Source: Cyclostephanos tholiformis (Eukaryota > Bacillariophyta > Thalassiosirophyceae > Thalassiosirales > Thalassiosiraceae). Taken from it: a DNA stretch of 15,285 nucleotides. Under the pieces are notes generated by a model that saw nothing but the letters and a program-made list of their open reading frames with translations, was not told the origin of the DNA and made no database searches. Each line of letters opens with the position of its first letter. The stretch's first letter is position 1. A program made the position numbers and the translations under genes. This document shows positions 8,201 through 15,285 of the stretch, piece after piece. The stretch spans positions 1 through 15,285 of the forward strand of contig JALLPB010000491.1 in NCBI GenBank assembly GCA_036939975.1, in the 5' to 3' direction.

Positions 8201-11200
8201 GACGCTCACGCCAATGAATTGACCACCTCAAACGAGCGTCTGCGAGGGGAACTCCTCACCGCAAAGGCCACGGTGGCGAGACTAGAAATCGACATTTCGC
8301 ACTATAAAGGAAGGACGGAACGCCTCGATAACTCCTTGGCGATGGTAAAATCGGAATGCGAAAGTGAATCGCGAAGGAAGACCCAGACCGAAGAATTACT
8401 GAGCAAGACTCAAGCTCATTTGGAAACGGTTAGGGGCGAGCTGGCAAAGAAAGAGCAGCAGTATCAGCAGGTAAGATCGGTTTGTAACGCGGTTGCACAT
8501 TTTTGTACTTCGTGTGCGTGGAAGAACGCGACCCTCAAACAATATACACTCTGGATTCATTTCTGACTCTAGGCTTTGTCCAAGATGAGGCTGCTCGAAG
8601 TTCAGCTGGAAACTTCAGCTGCAAGTGAGAAACGGATCGAGTCTGAGGCAGGCGCACTTCGTGTAGAAATTGCAAGACAGGAGACCCTGCTCTCCTCCGT
8701 GCAGCGTATCGAGGCTAGCCTGATGGCCAAAGCGGAAGGAGAGCTTGAACATTTGCGGGAGGAGTTGAAGCGTATTGAGGAATTAAAATTGGATGATGCA
8801 ACGAAACATGATGCGGCTGTTCAAAAATTGGAAGGCAAGATCGCTGATTTAGAGACAATTGTGAAAGATTTGACTGTTCAGAAGGATGCAGCAACTGTCA
8901 GTGCAACTAAGGCATCATTGGAGTGTTCTAATTTGAACCTAAAGGTTCAAGAACTCACAATAGAGCTCAAGGCCGCTGAAAAGGAGCTCAAGGCCGCCAA
9001 GATTAAGCTTGGCGACGTGACTATAGACACTAGTGCCGAAGAGGCGCTCGAAGCAAAAGTCGTTTCGTTAACAGGAGAGCTTGAATCCACCAAAGTTGAA
9101 CTCGCCGCGGCGCAGACACGGATTGCTGACTACCAGGCCATTGCCATGTCCAGCGAAAAACAGCTAGCCGACCTAACTGTCGCATCAAAGAAGTACAAGG
9201 ACGAAACTACGGCCACGTTAAAAAAATTGCGACAGTCAGAGCAGTCACAATGTGAGGCTGTCGCAGAATTGACTAAGGATTTAATGTCATACCGCGGCGA
9301 AAAGGAGAAGGCAGTAAACGAGCTTAAGGCAACGATTGACTCCCTTACATCACAGCTTTTGGGTTCTAAGGAGGATGCCGTCAAGGCGATTGCCATGTCG
9401 GATTCATTGACGGCGGATGCACGACGTTACCAACTCGATGCCAAGAATGCCAATGTCAATTACGAGCGTGAATTGGCATTGCATGCCGAGGCCAGGGCTG
9501 CTCTTCGCGATGCTCGTTCTGAAATTGAATCAGAGCAGCGCCTTCGTAAGACTATTGAATCTCAGCTTGCTTCTGCGCAAGCAGAAATTGAGGCGGAAAA
9601 GTTGGCATGGGAATCGTCGAAGGCAAGGCTTGAGGAATCGTTGCTTGAGGCAAAGTCAAGACTTGATGATATGCGTACCCAGAATAACATGTTACACGAC
9701 CAGATGGCTTTTCTATCTGCGACCGTGGACAAGATTCAGTCTACTAAGGCTGCTGCTTTAATGGGAAATGAGCCACTTGGAGACAGTGTTGACAAAGCTG
9801 ACGCTCCTGATGCAGTGAGGGATAAACAACTTTCTGATCTTCGTGAACTTCTAAGGTTCAAACAATCAGAGTGTGCTATGCTTGAGGCAGATCTTGCATC
9901 TGCGAAGCGGGCATCTGAGCGTGAGCGTACCGCTGCAGATCTAGCTAATAGAAGCCTCGAAGAGGCCAGGTCTGAGCTCAAGGTTCTGCGAGAACTAGAC
10001 AAGGACAATGTGGGAGGCACCAGCGCTTCCGAAGAGGAGATGTGCGATCTCCGTGAGAAGCTCAATGGCGCCGAAGAACAGCTAGTGCTTCTCCGCGAGA
10101 GCAACACGATGCTTCGTGAGGAGTCGCATAAGGTGACTAAGAAACTATCCGAGGTCCAGTCTCAATTCGACGCTTTGAAGTCCTCTACCGCCTCACACAC
10201 TAAAATGATAAATACTATGGAAGTTGAACGGGCATCGTTGGAGGCCGAAAAGGAGAGTCTATCTCGAGAAGTCGAGGCCTGGAAAAATCGTGTGCACAAC
10301 CTTGTTTCTAAATTCAATCAGATTGATCCAGAAGACTATGCTCAAGCGCTCGCAAACGTTGATCAGTTGAAAGGTGAATGTGAATTGCTTAAATCCCAAA
10401 AAGAATTATCAGATGCCAACACGGCCAAGGCAGAGGGTCTTGTGACACGCCTCAGTAAAGAGATTGAATCCCAAAAGGCATCAATTGTAGCTTTCAAGAA
10501 TGCACTCGAGAAGACCAAGAAGGAAAAAGAGGAGTTGTCGAAAACAGCCAGTTCAAATAAGATTACCAATACGAAAATTGCTGCGGCGCAGGTGAGAAAA
10601 GCCATCACTTGATTTTGTGTTTTTCATTATATTTTTTTACAAGCCACTCATTGCTATCTGTATTGAAAGGCAACGACAAAGAAGGCAGAAGAAGACCTCA
10701 AGGAATCGAAGGCGGAAGTTGCATCACTTACTTCAAGGCTTGAAAACTTCAAGGTATGTTGGCTGCAATTTTATTTCCCAGCGACAAATGTAATATTATT
10801 TATAACTAATGTGCCCGTTTGTTTTCTCAGAAAATGATGCTTAAGATGCAATCTGGCCTTAAAGATGCAAAGGCAAAAGAACAAAAGGCAAAAGCAACTG
10901 AAGAATCTCTTCAGAAGGCTATCTCTGATTTGAAGGAAAAACTTGACTCAGTCAATAATGCTACTATGGCACCGTCTTCCTCTGCCGCTACATCGACCAC
11001 GCAACCTGTGGCTTCATCGTCCACCACGGCGAATGCCCAAGTAAATAAGGATACTGAGATGGCAGCTACATTAACCGAAGGAGCGGAGAGAAATGAAATC
11101 CAAGTAGTCGAAATAGTAGCGGAAACGCATTATCAAGAAGCTCCATCCGCTGCAGATCCATCAACTAAAACTTCTGCCTCCGACACAGAAAAACCGACTT

Positions 11201-12877
11201 TAAATTCAGAAACTAATGCACAGTCTGAAGCAAATGCAGAACATGCCGAGAGGACATCGGACACTTGTGAGAAGCAAGGTGAGATGGTAAGTAGTGACAC
11301 TGATGCAGCAGCTGCAGGAAAGAAAAAAACACGAAAGCGCAAAGCAAACGTTCCGAAAAAGAACGCAGCCCCAGATTTAGAGGTTAAGATTGTGGAGGCG
11401 CCGCCGCAAAAAAAAGTGGCGACGCAATTAGTTGCCGCTAAGGTAGAGACTCCGTCCGTCTCAGAGGCACCATCAGCTGTCGATATCATCACGACCAAGG
11501 TCCCGCCTAAAGCGAAGACGCAGATACAAGCGAAGAAGGCGACCTCATCCGTCACAAAGGCAAAACCTGGTGCCGAAAGCACCAATGCTCCATCTCAAAA
11601 AGAGCTTGAAATGAAAATGAAGTTGGAGCTGTAAGTTTTCAACTATCAACGCTGTCTTTTTTTTGTCTACATACCAAGAAATATTTAATTAATGTTCTCT
11701 ATTTAGGTTGAAGAAACGAAAGGCTGCAGCGTTGGCAAAGAAGTTGGAGGCCGAAAAACAGCTAGCCGAGAAGCAGTCGGTGCCGTCATCTGAGATCGAT
11801 GGTTCAGACAAGCTTTCCGAGAGCAGGAATTACGAGTCTTCTACCGCAATCGTTGACGCCGTGGAGATGGCCAAGGCCGAAGCTCGGAAGCGTCGATTCG
11901 CGAAACCGGAAGGGGGGGAGAAAGAACGGAAGGATGTCAGATTGAACGGAGGGGTTGGGGAGGTGGTTGACGGAATGGACGAGTCTAAACCTCAGGCCGA
12001 GACGACAGCGACTTTGAATCAGCCCCTTCCATCGGAAAAAGAAGTCGTCGAAGGTGCGAAAACGGGAACCAAGGAATCTGATTTACCTAACAGCGAAAAC
12101 GACCCAGCCCCAGACGATTCATCCCCAAGTCCAATGTTGTTCGGGTCTAGTTCGACCCTCCCAATGACATTCGGCGCTATTAACGTACCGCCGATTCAAT
12201 CGGAACCGGATTGTCCAAAACCATCTTTCTTCGGAGCGACGTCCTCGACTGCCTCGAATCTTGTCTTCGGCGGCGCCGGTCCATCCATATCTCCATTCGG
12301 AGGTAGTTCTAGTCCGTTCGCTCTTTCCACCACGCCATTCGGTGCCGCCGGCGCCGTGGTTCAGTCGGGAGGATCGATGTTTCAAGGCGGCTCGTCAGCG
12401 AGCAGGAGCGGAGCATTCCTCAATCTAACCCCCCCTGGCGTGGCCGGGGCAGGTACGACGCCTGGAAAATTCGTGTTTGGAAAGTCGGACAACATCAAGC
12501 TCGCGGTTCCGGCCGGGGGAGCCTCCCCAATGGCGTCCGCGAAGACACTCGCCTCGTTCGGAAAGTCAGGGATTTTCGGCGCAGCGACTCCCTTCGGCGG
12601 GCCGATGTCAGCATTCGGGTCGAGTCCTTTCGGAGGAGGGGGGGGGGGAGGGGGTGCCGGAGGCGGGCTCGGGGGGGAAGCACCGTCCACGAAACGCCCG
12701 CTAACTACCCCCGACGAAGGCGAGCAGCCTAATGCGAAGCAATCGCGTACGGAGGAGGAAGAGGAGGTGGAAGAAAAAGACGAGGAGTTCGAGGAAAGCG
12801 AGGATGGCGAAATCCACGATGAAGGCGCTGCTCAGACGAATGATACGACGAATGACGCAGCGGCCAAAGAGGCATGA
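5231..12877 (+). CDS. TPR: TPR/Mlp1/NUA-type nuclear pore basket nucleoporin
   Basis: Exons are 5231-8470, 8573-10591, 10670-10753, 10831-11630 and 11707-12877. Joined, they give 2437 residues with no stop; human TPR is about 2360. TPR proteins form the filaments of the nuclear basket and act in mRNA export, chromatin organisation and spindle checkpoint control. Residues 1-340 are acidic and low-complexity, with a SUMO-interaction-like TIVIDDDDD (about 125-133). Residues about 342-1825 are almost continuous coiled coil. Key matches, in the same order as recalled human TPR: LVSFDNITSLQQQNQSLL (about 845), VAGIVHQRDLYRALV (about 910), LLSSVQRIEASLMAKA (about 1119), QNNMLHDQM (about 1450) and WKNRVHNLVSKF with DPEDYAQAL (about 1650). 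Next come an S/T/A/E-rich region with NLS-like KKKTRKRKANVPKK (about 1945), twelve FG motifs (about 2192-2360), and an E-rich tail. ATG 5231 is the first in the open frame; if it is not the true start, the acidic head would shorten but the rest would stand. The family call is strong; the acidic head and FG block are unusual. Confidence 0.88.
8471..8572 (+). other. TPR intron 1 (102 bp, phase 0)
   Basis: Donor CAG|GTAAGA and acceptor GACTCTAG|GCT. Reading through would meet a stop, and splicing joins EQQYQQ to ALSKMRLLEVQ, restoring uninterrupted coiled coil. Confidence 0.88.
10592..10669 (+). other. TPR intron 2 (78 bp, phase 0)
   Basis: Donor CAG|GTGAGA and acceptor TTGAAAG|GCA, with a T-rich interior. 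It joins KIAAAQ to ATTKKAEEDLKE in exon 3. Confidence 0.82.
10754..10830 (+). other. TPR intron 3 (77 bp, phase 0)
   Basis: Donor AAG|GTATGT and acceptor TTTTCTCAG|AAA. It follows an 84-bp exon (10670-10753) whose 28 codons continue the coiled coil (TSRLENFK joined to KMMLKMQ). Confidence 0.88.
11631..11706 (+). other. TPR intron 4 (76 bp, phase 2)
   Basis: Donor GCT|GTAAGT and acceptor CTATTTAG|GTT. The split codon CT+G restores Leu and gives MKMKLELLKKRKAAALAKK across the junction. Confidence 0.85.
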
Positions 12878-13032
12878 GGGGATTTTTTTCATTGGCGATG
12901 GAGGATGCGTGCCGTCAAACCATGAACCGAGATGCGAAATTGTCGTATAATATGAACCAAAGGTCAAAACAAAAGTAATTATTCATTATATTTTCTCGAC
13001 CTATCTATCTAGCGAGGTATCGTAAATAGATT
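12878..13032. other. Shared 3' region between convergent genes
   Basis: Only 155 bp separate the TGA of TPR (plus) from the stop of the ligase gene (minus). It starts with a T-run just after the TPR stop and has AT-rich text at 12960-12995. No perfect AATAAA polyadenylation signal was seen on the plus strand, so the two 3' UTRs probably overlap. Confidence 0.6.
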
Positions 13033-14850
13033 TCACAAGCTTACCACCCTCGTCCGACACCTGCTGTCGAACCATCCCTGCAAGTCGCCGAATTTGTCAT
13101 TCGCGATCTCGAGCGCATCCCGCAATGTCGCGTCCTCGAGTCGAAAACTGTTGCTCATTGCATCTTTCACATGCCGAAACAACGAGTTCCTCTCGCTGTT
13201 ATGACCACCGCCACCTCCCGACGACCCCACGACCCCCGCCAAAGCACCGCCGCCATCTCCGTGGGTATCCCTAAGTCGTACCAAGAACTCGTCGTGCGTT
13301 CGATCGCCCCTATACGACGGTCTCTTGTCCGGCAACGTTAGGTAATCCATGTTTTCGTCGTTCCAATCCCATAGGAAGCTCGTGTGATGCAAGAATCCAC
13401 CGGAGGATATGCACTGCGCGTTACCGCCGATCTTGCGATCGCCCAAAACGTAATCATTCTCCCGAAGTCGTAAGGTCGGCATGACGTCGTAGTTTTCGAC
13501 ATACGCAACAACATCATCATCGTTCGTACGGTCCGACGCGGTGACAGTGGGAGCACGAGGCCCACCCGCCGTCGTCGTCGTTGACGTTGAGGTACCACGA
13601 GCGGGGGGGGGAATATTATGAAACGTCATCGTTTTGCCGTCCATGCCGCTCAAGCCGCAGGATTTACCGTGAAATACCAGCGTTCGCCTGCTGGTAGTAC
13701 TACCGCCGTCCTCGCCGAACGAAGACGACGACGTCGACGACGATGGCCCATTATTGTCTAGATCGCGATATGCGCCTCCACCCCAAGCAGTCATCGTCGC
13801 GGTTCGTCTACTACCGCCATTGCCCATCGTCATCGTCATCGTCGTCGCATTCGACGTGCGTCGTCGTCGTCGCATCGTCATCACCTCCTCGTTCCAATTC
13901 TCGAACGCCGGTCCGTAAACTTCGTTTACGGTCCATTCCATGATCTTTCTCGGATCACGATAATGACCGCCCCGCCCCCCCCCCCCTCCAAGCATGTCCC
14001 CTCCCGGCAACGTCGTCGTCGTCGACGACGACGTATCGCCGTTGTTATTGGTGTTGTTGTTGTTATTATTGTTGTTGTTGTTGTTGCGCATGATCAACGT
14101 CGTTAGCAGCGACGAGTGATCTATCACGACAGTCCCGCCCCCCGTGAAGCGACGTAGTACCAACACGCCGTCGTTCTTGACGGCATTCACGTCGATCAAT
14201 TTCTCCGGCTTGCCCCCGATGCCCATGACCACGACGCACGATCGGTTGTTTTCGTAGACATCGTTCCGACCGCACGTCGTCGTCGTGGTTATCGGACGGA
14301 GTATGCCGTTCGTAATTGGCTCGTGGGTGCCGATGATCGCCCAATTCCGATCCGGCAACGGATCGTGTCTCAACAATAGCTCGTCGATGGCGAGACGCTC
14401 GATCACCGACAGTCCCCGCCCACGAAGGTCGAGCCAAGATAGCCTAGGTCTACGGATGATATCATCATTTATCGTGGAGTGATGGCGGTGATTTATGGAT
14501 GAGGTGGACGAAAATGTCGACGGCGAAATCGACGACGACGACGACGACGATGGGCGGCTTCGGTGGCGGGTGCGGTGGACGCCAATTTCGGGGAGGACCT
14601 CCCCCCCGCCGACGACGAAATTATCGATTCGACGTCCGGTGGCGGTCGTCGCCATCGACCTGCCGCCGTCGTCATACACCCCCCCAAGGCGGCAATGGAC
14701 GACGGTCGGACCGTTTCGACCGTTACCGTGGTGGGGGATGGGAGGGGGTATCATCCTCGCGATGACGAACTTTCGACATAATATCGTCATCGCGCGCGAT
14801 CGCGACCATAACGTCGGCGATGACGTCGGTGGGACGATGCACGCCATCAT
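13033..14850 (-). CDS. Lipoate/biotin A/B protein ligase family protein (BPL/LplA/LipB fold)
   Basis: Members attach lipoate, or a related cofactor, to lysines of target proteins such as the E2 subunits and H protein of mitochondrial and plastid complexes. The 605-residue frame starts at tandem ATGs (14850 and 14847). The first 135 residues are R/S/T/H-rich and could hold an organelle targeting peptide. The domain begins at SWLDLRGRGLSVIERLAIDELLLR (138-161 in part) and has NWAIIG (169-174), CVVVMGIGGKP (205-215), the nucleotide/lipoyl-binding RRFTGGGTVVID (233-244), RKIMEWTVNEVYGPAF (301-316), GDRKIGGNAQ with the presumed catalytic Lys473, LHHTSFLWDW (487-496), and LPDKRPSYRGDRTHDEF. This order matches the plant biotin/lipoate ligase family protein At3g29010 as I recall it. 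Very long inserts separate the motifs: poly-Asn (256-270) and a T/S/R/G-rich stretch (about 323-458). No intron is required. The true substrate and the exact start are uncertain; shorter in-frame ATGs exist (for example Met66). Confidence 0.85.
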   Translation of the reverse strand: MMACIVPPTSSPTLWSRSRAMTILCRKFVIARMIPPPIPHHGNGRNGPTVVHCRLGGVYDDGGRSMATTATGRRIDNFVVGGGEVLPEIGVHRTRHRSRPSSSSSSSISPSTFSSTSSINHRHHSTINDDIIRRPRLSWLDLRGRGLSVIERLAIDELLLRHDPLPDRNWAIIGTHEPITNGILRPITTTTTCGRNDVYENNRSCVVVMGIGGKPEKLIDVNAVKNDGVLVLRRFTGGGTVVIDHSSLLTTLIMRNNNNNNNNNNNTNNNGDTSSSTTTTLPGGDMLGGGGGRGGHYRDPRKIMEWTVNEVYGPAFENWNEEVMTMRRRRRTSNATTMTMTMGNGGSRRTATMTAWGGGAYRDLDNNGPSSSTSSSSFGEDGGSTTSRRTLVFHGKSCGLSGMDGKTMTFHNIPPPARGTSTSTTTTAGGPRAPTVTASDRTNDDDVVAYVENYDVMPTLRLRENDYVLGDRKIGGNAQCISSGGFLHHTSFLWDWNDENMDYLTLPDKRPSYRGDRTHDEFLVRLRDTHGDGGGALAGVVGSSGGGGGHNSERNSLFRHVKDAMSNSFRLEDATLRDALEIANDKFGDLQGWFDSRCRTRVVSL

Positions 14851-15062
14851 TTTCTTAATATAATATGTGTATTTTGATTGTCTCTCTGCATTCCCTCGCC
14901 GCTAATAATTTTATTTATTTTTTTGATAACAAGCCGATGGGGCCTCCATCCGGCACAGGAATCAGTGAAAAGACCTTTGTTGTTTTTTACACGTATGCAG
15001 TCTACAGAGTCACAGGCTACGAAGTCAGTTGATGTAACTCCTCCGCATGCCGAAACAAAAAT
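14851..15062. other. Upstream region of the ligase gene
   Basis: Directly 5' of the minus-strand start, the sequence is AT-rich. On the minus strand a TATATTAAGAAA lies a few bases before the ATG, and a T/A-rich stretch occurs at 14906-14926. It plausibly contains the promoter, but no diagnostic element is present. The plus-strand frame 14878-15144 has no protein-like composition. Confidence 0.4.
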
Positions 15063-15121
15063 AATGGCGGGACGGAATGGCGGAATGGTAGAATGGCGGA
15101 ATGGCGGAATGGCCGGAACGG
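15063..15121. repeat. Minisatellite, 9-bp unit GGAATGGCG
   Basis: About six imperfect units of GGAATGGCG or close variants (GGAATGGTA, GGAATGGCC, GGAACGG) lie in tandem. It has no coding role. It lies upstream of the ligase gene, next to the GTTAC cluster. Confidence 0.85.
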
Positions 15122-15197
15122 TTACCTACCTACATCATTCATAATATGGTACACGCCGCCGCGACGATGACAGCGACACTGAGCCTGAGGGAATTTT

Positions 15198-15283
15198 GTA
15201 ACATTTGTAACACTTCGTTACGTTACACTGATGTTACAAAAAGTGTGTTACAGTAGATGTAATGTGTTACTAGGAAATGTTAC
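15198..15283. repeat. Cluster of eight GTTAC/GTAAC motifs
   Basis: GTAAC occurs at 15198 and 15207. GTTAC occurs at 15217, 15222, 15233, 15247, 15266 and 15279. Several are extended to TGTTAC or GTTACA. Chance would give well under one in 86 bp. The cluster runs into the window edge, so its full size is unknown. It lies about 350 bp upstream of the ligase start. It could be a transcription-factor cluster, the end of an LTR-type repeat, or a degenerate satellite. Confidence 0.7.
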
Positions 15284-15285
15284 GA

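Noticed and set aside
11133..11585. 150-codon minus-strand ORF inside TPR exon 4
   Set aside because: It is antisense to an Ala/Lys/Thr-rich coding stretch. It has no start context or motif of its own.
14495..14863. Several plus-strand ORFs of 60-120 codons antisense to the ligase N-terminus
   Set aside because: Asp- and Arg-rich readings arise from the GAC/GTC triplet tracts. No domain is visible.
14878..15144. 88-codon plus-strand ORF upstream of the ligase gene
   Set aside because: Its second half is the 9-bp minisatellite (NGGM repeats) and the first half is AT-rich intergenic sequence.
15198..15283. CRISPR-like array from GTTAC repeats
   Set aside because: The repeat is only five bases, spacing is irregular and the DNA is clearly eukaryotic.
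1..15285. tRNA or rRNA genes
   Set aside because: No TTCGANNC-type T-loop with matching acceptor stem and no conserved rRNA text was noticed by eye.

Overview
The window is eukaryotic nuclear DNA. The introns are short (76-102 bp, GT-AG), genes lie on both strands with long low-complexity stretches, and there are decayed copia and DDE transposons. The transposon remnants and the mixed AT-rich/GC-rich composition look most like a diatom or another stramenopile. That is a judgement from pattern recognition; no database search was run.

Layout. Positions 1 to about 4800 are a transposon graveyard. It holds the 3' end of a Ty1/copia polyprotein (RNase H part and tail) interrupted by a palindromic MITE-like insertion with telomere-like arms (about 396-600). 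A tandem array with a period of about 190 bp follows (1056-1500), then about 700 bp with nothing recognisable. Next come two broken minus-strand ORFs of unknown function (3299-3078 and 2821-2207) around a TTC microsatellite, a second palindromic repeat (3515-3655), and, divergently transcribed, a Harbinger/DDE_Tnp_4-type transposase pseudogene (3713-4800, one intron, two in-frame stops). Positions 4801-5230 contain a striking 28-bp perfect inverted repeat (4929-4994) and GTTAC/GTAAC motif pairs just upstream of the first intact gene.

From 5231 to 14850 there are two apparently intact, convergent host genes. The first (plus strand, 5231-12877, five exons, 2437 aa) is a TPR/Mlp1/NUA-type nuclear pore basket protein. 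It has an acidic N-terminal extension with a SUMO-interaction-like motif, about 1500 residues of coiled coil colinear with animal TPR, a basic NLS-like region, a C-terminal FG-repeat block and an acidic tail. The second (minus strand, 14850-13033, 605 aa, no intron needed) is a lipoate/biotin protein ligase family protein. Its catalytic motifs are intact but separated by very large low-complexity insertions. The genes meet tail to tail with about 155 bp between stop codons. The last 435 bp holds a 9-bp minisatellite and a dense cluster of GTTAC/GTAAC motifs upstream of the ligase gene.

The two host genes have unrelated jobs: nuclear export and basket scaffold, versus lipoyl attachment in an organelle. 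Nothing suggests an operon-like system. I did not find a convincing new multi-gene system. The best leads are the hairpin upstream of TPR, the GTTAC motif clusters, the paired unknown ORF and transposase on the left, and the unusual architecture of both host proteins.
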